Shown: positions 15,283 to 16,947 of the stretch, in pieces
Numbering within the stretch: position 1 is the first letter of the stretch
Layout of the letters: every line of letters begins with the position of its first letter
Source: an uncultured Bacilli bacterium
GTDB taxonomy: Bacteria; Bacillota_I; Bacilli_A; RF39; UBA660
Direction: 5' to 3'
Length of the DNA: 16,947 nucleotides
Assembly: GCA_910578745.1 (NCBI GenBank)
Contig: CAJTSN010000017.1
Span: 10,669-27,615 of the forward strand
Translations under genes and position numbers: made by a program
The notes under the pieces: model-generated
Databases searched by the model: none
Told to the model about the DNA's origin: nothing
What the model saw: the letters and a program-made list of their open reading frames with translations, nothing else

Positions 15283-15541
15283 ATATAACAACCAACCTTT
15301 CTTTTTCTATTTCTTCATCACACTTTTTATTTCTAGGACATAGCTTACAACTACCGCTATATCTCATACACAACCACATTGTATTCTTTTCTTTCATAGA
15401 CCACTTCTCCTTGTCATTTCTCTTATTGAGCCATTCTGTTGTTTCATCTATATAATTGAGTGCAATTACTTCTCCACAAAATATAGTCATTCCTAATAAG
15501 AATAAAATCTCTATAAATGCTTCAAGAATAATATCACCCAC
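15191..15541 (-). CDS. Small Cys-rich, membrane-anchored-looking protein
   Basis: A 116-aa reading frame beginning at GTG 15541. It has a hydrophobic stretch at about 5-28 (EAFIEILFLLGMTIFCGEVI) and a Cys cluster C58-x6-C65-x2-C68-x5-C74 (LCMRYSGSCKLCPRNKKC), which could bind zinc. The last 33 residues are Lys/Arg/Ser-rich and come from the overlap with the next gene, so they may be poorly conserved. There is no clear ribosome binding site before GTG, and a hairpin terminator lies just upstream. No family is recognised. The gene is probable because the first 80 codons are not explained otherwise, but the start is uncertain. Confidence 0.55.
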   Translation of the reverse strand: MGDIILEAFIEILFLLGMTIFCGEVIALNYIDETTEWLNKRNDKEKWSMKEKNTMWLCMRYSGSCKLCPRNKKCDEEIEKERLVVIYDKVDKRKRTASKNYKGTSKRFRRKSRRYS

Positions 15542-15551
15542 TTTTTAATCA

Positions 15552-15590
15552 TAAATAAAAGGAGCTATCACCTAGCTCCGCTCTTTTTTT
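15552..15590. terminator. Bidirectional intrinsic terminator
   Basis: GGAGCTA (15561-15567) and TAGCTCC (15573-15579) form a perfect 7-bp stem with a five-base loop. On the minus strand the stem is followed at once by TTTTATTT; on the plus strand by GCTC then seven T. It separates the promoter/tRNA-like region from the structural genes, so minus-strand transcription into the late genes would need readthrough or antitermination. Confidence 0.7.
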
Positions 15591-15626
15591 GTTGATAACA
15601 TCAACGAGTAAAAAGAACAAAAAGGA

Positions 15627-15718
15627 CGGGTGAATAGAGAATCGAACTCTATACAGCCCTCGGAGTGCTTAATTTACACTAATACCACCGACGGAATCCT
15701 GCCTTTAGATTACCACCC
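15627..15718 (-). ncRNA. 92-nt tRNA-like element with an abnormal anticodon arm
   Basis: The minus strand has an acceptor stem GGGTGG/TCACCC (six pairs, one G-U), a short D-arm TCT/GGA with an AAAGGCA loop, and a perfect T-arm TAGAG-TTCGATT-CTCTA. Discriminator is G73 and no CCA is encoded (TCC follows). Between D- and T-arms, no normal 5-bp stem with a seven-base loop and U33 can be formed; instead a long arm appears: CC-x-TCGG pairs with CCGA-x-GG, a seven-base bulge follows, then AGTGT/GCACT closes the loop AAATTAA. G1 and G73 would fit Ser identity, but no serine anticodon is found. It may be a degenerate tRNA or a tRNA mimic kept as a functional RNA. Confidence 0.6.
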
Positions 15719-15734
15719 ATATTTAAACAAACAA

Positions 15735-15772
15735 AAATAATTATGATAGTATTCCATTCATCATAATTATTT
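15735..15772. promoter_or_regulatory. 13-bp inverted repeat at the predicted transcript start
   Basis: AAATAATTATGAT (15735-15747) and ATCATAATTATTT (15760-15772) are perfect arms with a 12-base spacer, just downstream of the minus-strand promoter. It could be an operator, a binding site for the neighbouring ArpU-like regulator, or a 5' stem of the transcript. Confidence 0.55.
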
Positions 15773-15783
15773 CATTTTACTAT

Positions 15784-15811
15784 ATTATATCACTATATTT
15801 TTAGTAGTCCA
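15784..15811 (-). promoter_or_regulatory. Strong minus-strand promoter with extended -10
   Basis: TGGACT (15811-15806; four of six consensus bases), a 16-base spacer, and TGATATAAT (15792-15784), i.e. a perfect TATAAT with an extended TGn. Start is expected near 15777. It lies between the regulator gene and the tRNA-like element and is the best candidate late-region promoter in the window. Confidence 0.65.
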
Positions 15812-15841
15812 TACAGCACTTTTTCAGCCATTTTTCAATTT

Positions 15842-16369
15842 TTATAATTCATTCATAAAAGTATCTGGAAATATATATACCTTTAATTTATTTATGATCT
15901 CTTTCTTATTCATACTTATTGTACCTACTGAACAATCTAACTTCTCAGCTATTTCTTCTATAGTCATTTCTTTAAAATAATACATTGGAATAATTTTATA
16001 CCACTTATTATCTGCAATCTTCATTAAGGCTCTTTTAACTAATCTTACCTGTGATTGAGCTTTTATTGATATCTGTTTTAATTCACATATTCTAGTTTCA
16101 AGTGTTTCATCACCATAGATATAAGTAGCGTTCCTCTCGTTTAAAACAAGAGTGTTTGACTTAGCTGGAGCTTTAGGAATGCCTTTTGCTTCTTCTTCTA
16201 ACTTTTCTATTTCTTCGTCTATTAGCTTTATAGCATCAGGTAATACTTTTAAACTATATAATATTTTCTCTGTACTTTTATAAGATGACTTAGGATTCTT
16301 TAACAATTTCCTACTTTTTAATTCCTCCAATACCTTTTTTACTATCTCATCTTTTACTTCTTCTTTCAT
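15842..16369 (-). CDS. ArpU/RinA-like late-gene transcription regulator
   Basis: A 175-aa protein with a helical N-terminal part (1-125) and a C-terminal sigma-region-4-type helix-turn-helix: MYYFKEMTIEEIAEKLDCSV followed by GTISMNKKEIINKLKVYIFP (about 129-168). This combination and the position just ahead of the packaging genes are typical of ArpU/RinA-type phage regulators, which control late (packaging, morphogenesis, lysis) transcription. Ribosome binding site GGAGGT is nine bases from the ATG. Likely target: the promoter region at 15735-15811 immediately downstream, by activation or antitermination (inference). Confidence 0.8.
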   Translation of the reverse strand: MKEEVKDEIVKKVLEELKSRKLLKNPKSSYKSTEKILYSLKVLPDAIKLIDEEIEKLEEEAKGIPKAPAKSNTLVLNERNATYIYGDETLETRICELKQISIKAQSQVRLVKRALMKIADNKWYKIIPMYYFKEMTIEEIAEKLDCSVGTISMNKKEIINKLKVYIFPDTFMNEL

Positions 16370-16388
16370 TAACTATTTACCTCCTACT

Positions 16389-16631
16389 TTATCCTTCCCT
16401 TATATTTAATATATTTTGACAACCACAATGTGGACAATCAAAACATTCAAACTTCTTAGTTCCTGTTGTTATACCATACATGCCTTTATTTTCTTGAATA
16501 ATATACTTATTTTCTTTAATAAGTTCTAATTCTTCTCCACATATTTTGCAATAACATTTCTTTTTAAGAGTGTCTACTTGTTCAGCTTTATTTGTTTTTC
16601 TTAAGAAACAACAAAAGAAATTCCTAATCAT
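16389..16631 (-). CDS. Small zinc-ribbon protein
   Basis: An 80-aa protein with two Cys pairs spaced as in a zinc ribbon: C28-x2-C31 (CKICGEEL) and C66-x2-C69 (CPHCGCQN). The N-terminus (MIRNFFCCFLRK) is hydrophobic and Cys-rich. Such small zinc-binding proteins are common at the end of the early/replication region of Gram-positive phages; partner and role are unknown. The start overlaps the upstream stop in ATGA, and GAGGTGG provides a ribosome binding site. Confidence 0.8.
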   Translation of the reverse strand: MIRNFFCCFLRKTNKAEQVDTLKKKCYCKICGEELELIKENKYIIQENKGMYGITTGTKKFECFDCPHCGCQNILNIREG

Positions 16632-16780
16632 TTATTTTCCACCTCTATTTCTAATCTATTTAAAATCCCCCATATCTCATATTTTCTTAAAGGTCTAGCG
16701 TATTGGTATTCCTTTAATAATTTTTGGATTCTTTCTTGCGATGCAAGTATATCCATTACTTTTAACAGCTCTTCAACCAT
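16628..16780 (-). CDS. Small helical protein, 50 aa
   Basis: Reads MVEELLKVMDILASQERIQK then LLKEYQYARPLRKYEIWGIL and ends NRLEIEVENK-TGA. It is a predicted helical hairpin without recognised motif. Its TGA overlaps the start of the zinc-ribbon gene in ATGA, a strong sign that it is translated. The ribosome binding site is weak (AAAGAAAG). Function unknown. Confidence 0.7.
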   Translation of the reverse strand: MVEELLKVMDILASQERIQKLLKEYQYARPLRKYEIWGILNRLEIEVENK

Positions 16781-16787
16781 GATCGTT

Positions 16788-16937
16788 TTATTCTTTCTTT
16801 TGTTTAACCTTCACCAACTCTTTTTCTGCTTCTTCCAACTGTTCAATTATTTCTTCTTTTAACTCTTTTAAAAATTGTACTTCCCATTCTAATTGTTGTT
16901 CTCGTGTTAGAGGTTTAATAATTATTTCATTATCCAT
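16788..16937 (-). CDS. Small coiled-coil protein, 49 aa
   Basis: Reads MDNEIIIKPLTREQQLEWEV and continues as a Glu/Lys-rich coiled coil (FLKELKEEIIEQLEEAEKEL) ending KQKKE-TAA. It ends seven bases before the next gene. A GGGGAT sequence precedes the ATG at the edge of the window. Typical small accessory phage ORF; no family is recognised. Confidence 0.65.
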   Translation of the reverse strand: MDNEIIIKPLTREQQLEWEVQFLKELKEEIIEQLEEAEKELVKVKQKKE

Positions 16938-16947
16938 TTAATCCCCA

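Noticed and set aside
15113..15343. Plus-strand 76-codon hydrophobic frame
   Set aside because: It is the complement of Lys/Glu-rich minus-strand coding sequence, which gives Phe/Ser/Leu-rich antisense translations; no ribosome binding site.
15627..15718. A normal tRNA-Ser, -Leu, -Tyr or -Sec gene
   Set aside because: I tried registers with each available T as U33; none gives a 5-bp anticodon stem with a seven-base loop, and the Sec anticodon TCA is absent from the arm.
1..16947. UGA-as-tryptophan recoding
   Set aside because: UGA ends several genes (for example 109-111 and 16628-16630) and tryptophans are encoded by UGG.

Overview
The window is the packaging, head and tail-assembly part of a tailed (siphovirus-type) phage or prophage of a low-GC Gram-positive bacterium (Bacillota). 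Evidence for this: AT-rich sequence, AGGAGG-type ribosome binding sites, TAA/TAG/TGA all used as stops (so not a UGA-Trp mollicute), and the classic late-gene order. No host genes, integrase or attachment site are visible, so the host genus and the prophage/phage state cannot be told from here. All protein genes lie on the minus strand and read from right to left.

Right end (16947 to about 15840): two tiny genes, a small zinc-ribbon protein and an ArpU/RinA-like regulator with a sigma-region-4-type helix-turn-helix. Then comes a 300-base gene-free stretch holding a strong minus-strand promoter, a 13-bp inverted repeat, a 92-nt tRNA-like element and a hairpin terminator. This arrangement recalls the lambda pR'-6S RNA-tR' late-gene control region. 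Next: a small Cys-rich membrane protein, an unknown protein, terminase small and large subunits, a 108-aa half-length glycosyltransferase-2-like protein, the portal, and an SPP1 gp7/MuF-type minor head protein whose C-terminus is a PD-(D/E)XK-like nuclease module, i.e. a MuF polymorphic toxin.

The 312 bases downstream of the toxin, where an immunity gene would be expected, hold no credible immunity ORF. They hold (i) a well-folded tRNA with a Ser UGA anticodon but a short class I variable loop, and (ii) on the opposite strand a perfect-consensus promoter (TTGACA-N17-TATAAT) centred in an inverted repeat and running straight into a hairpin with a U tract, a candidate RNA of about 50 nt that ends at the toxin stop codon. 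This RNA-rich toxin neighbourhood is the most promising candidate for something undescribed.

Left half: scaffold (DUF4355-like), major capsid, a small acidic-repeat protein, gp6-like connector, head closure, HK97 gp10-like, tail terminator, major tail protein, a small paralogue of the acidic-repeat protein, tail chaperones joined by a probable -1 frameshift, the tape measure (probably starting at an ATT codon), a DUF6711-like protein, a tail-tip protein and the start of a tail-fibre-like protein. Genes are tightly packed with ATGA/TAATG overlaps, consistent with one long late operon.
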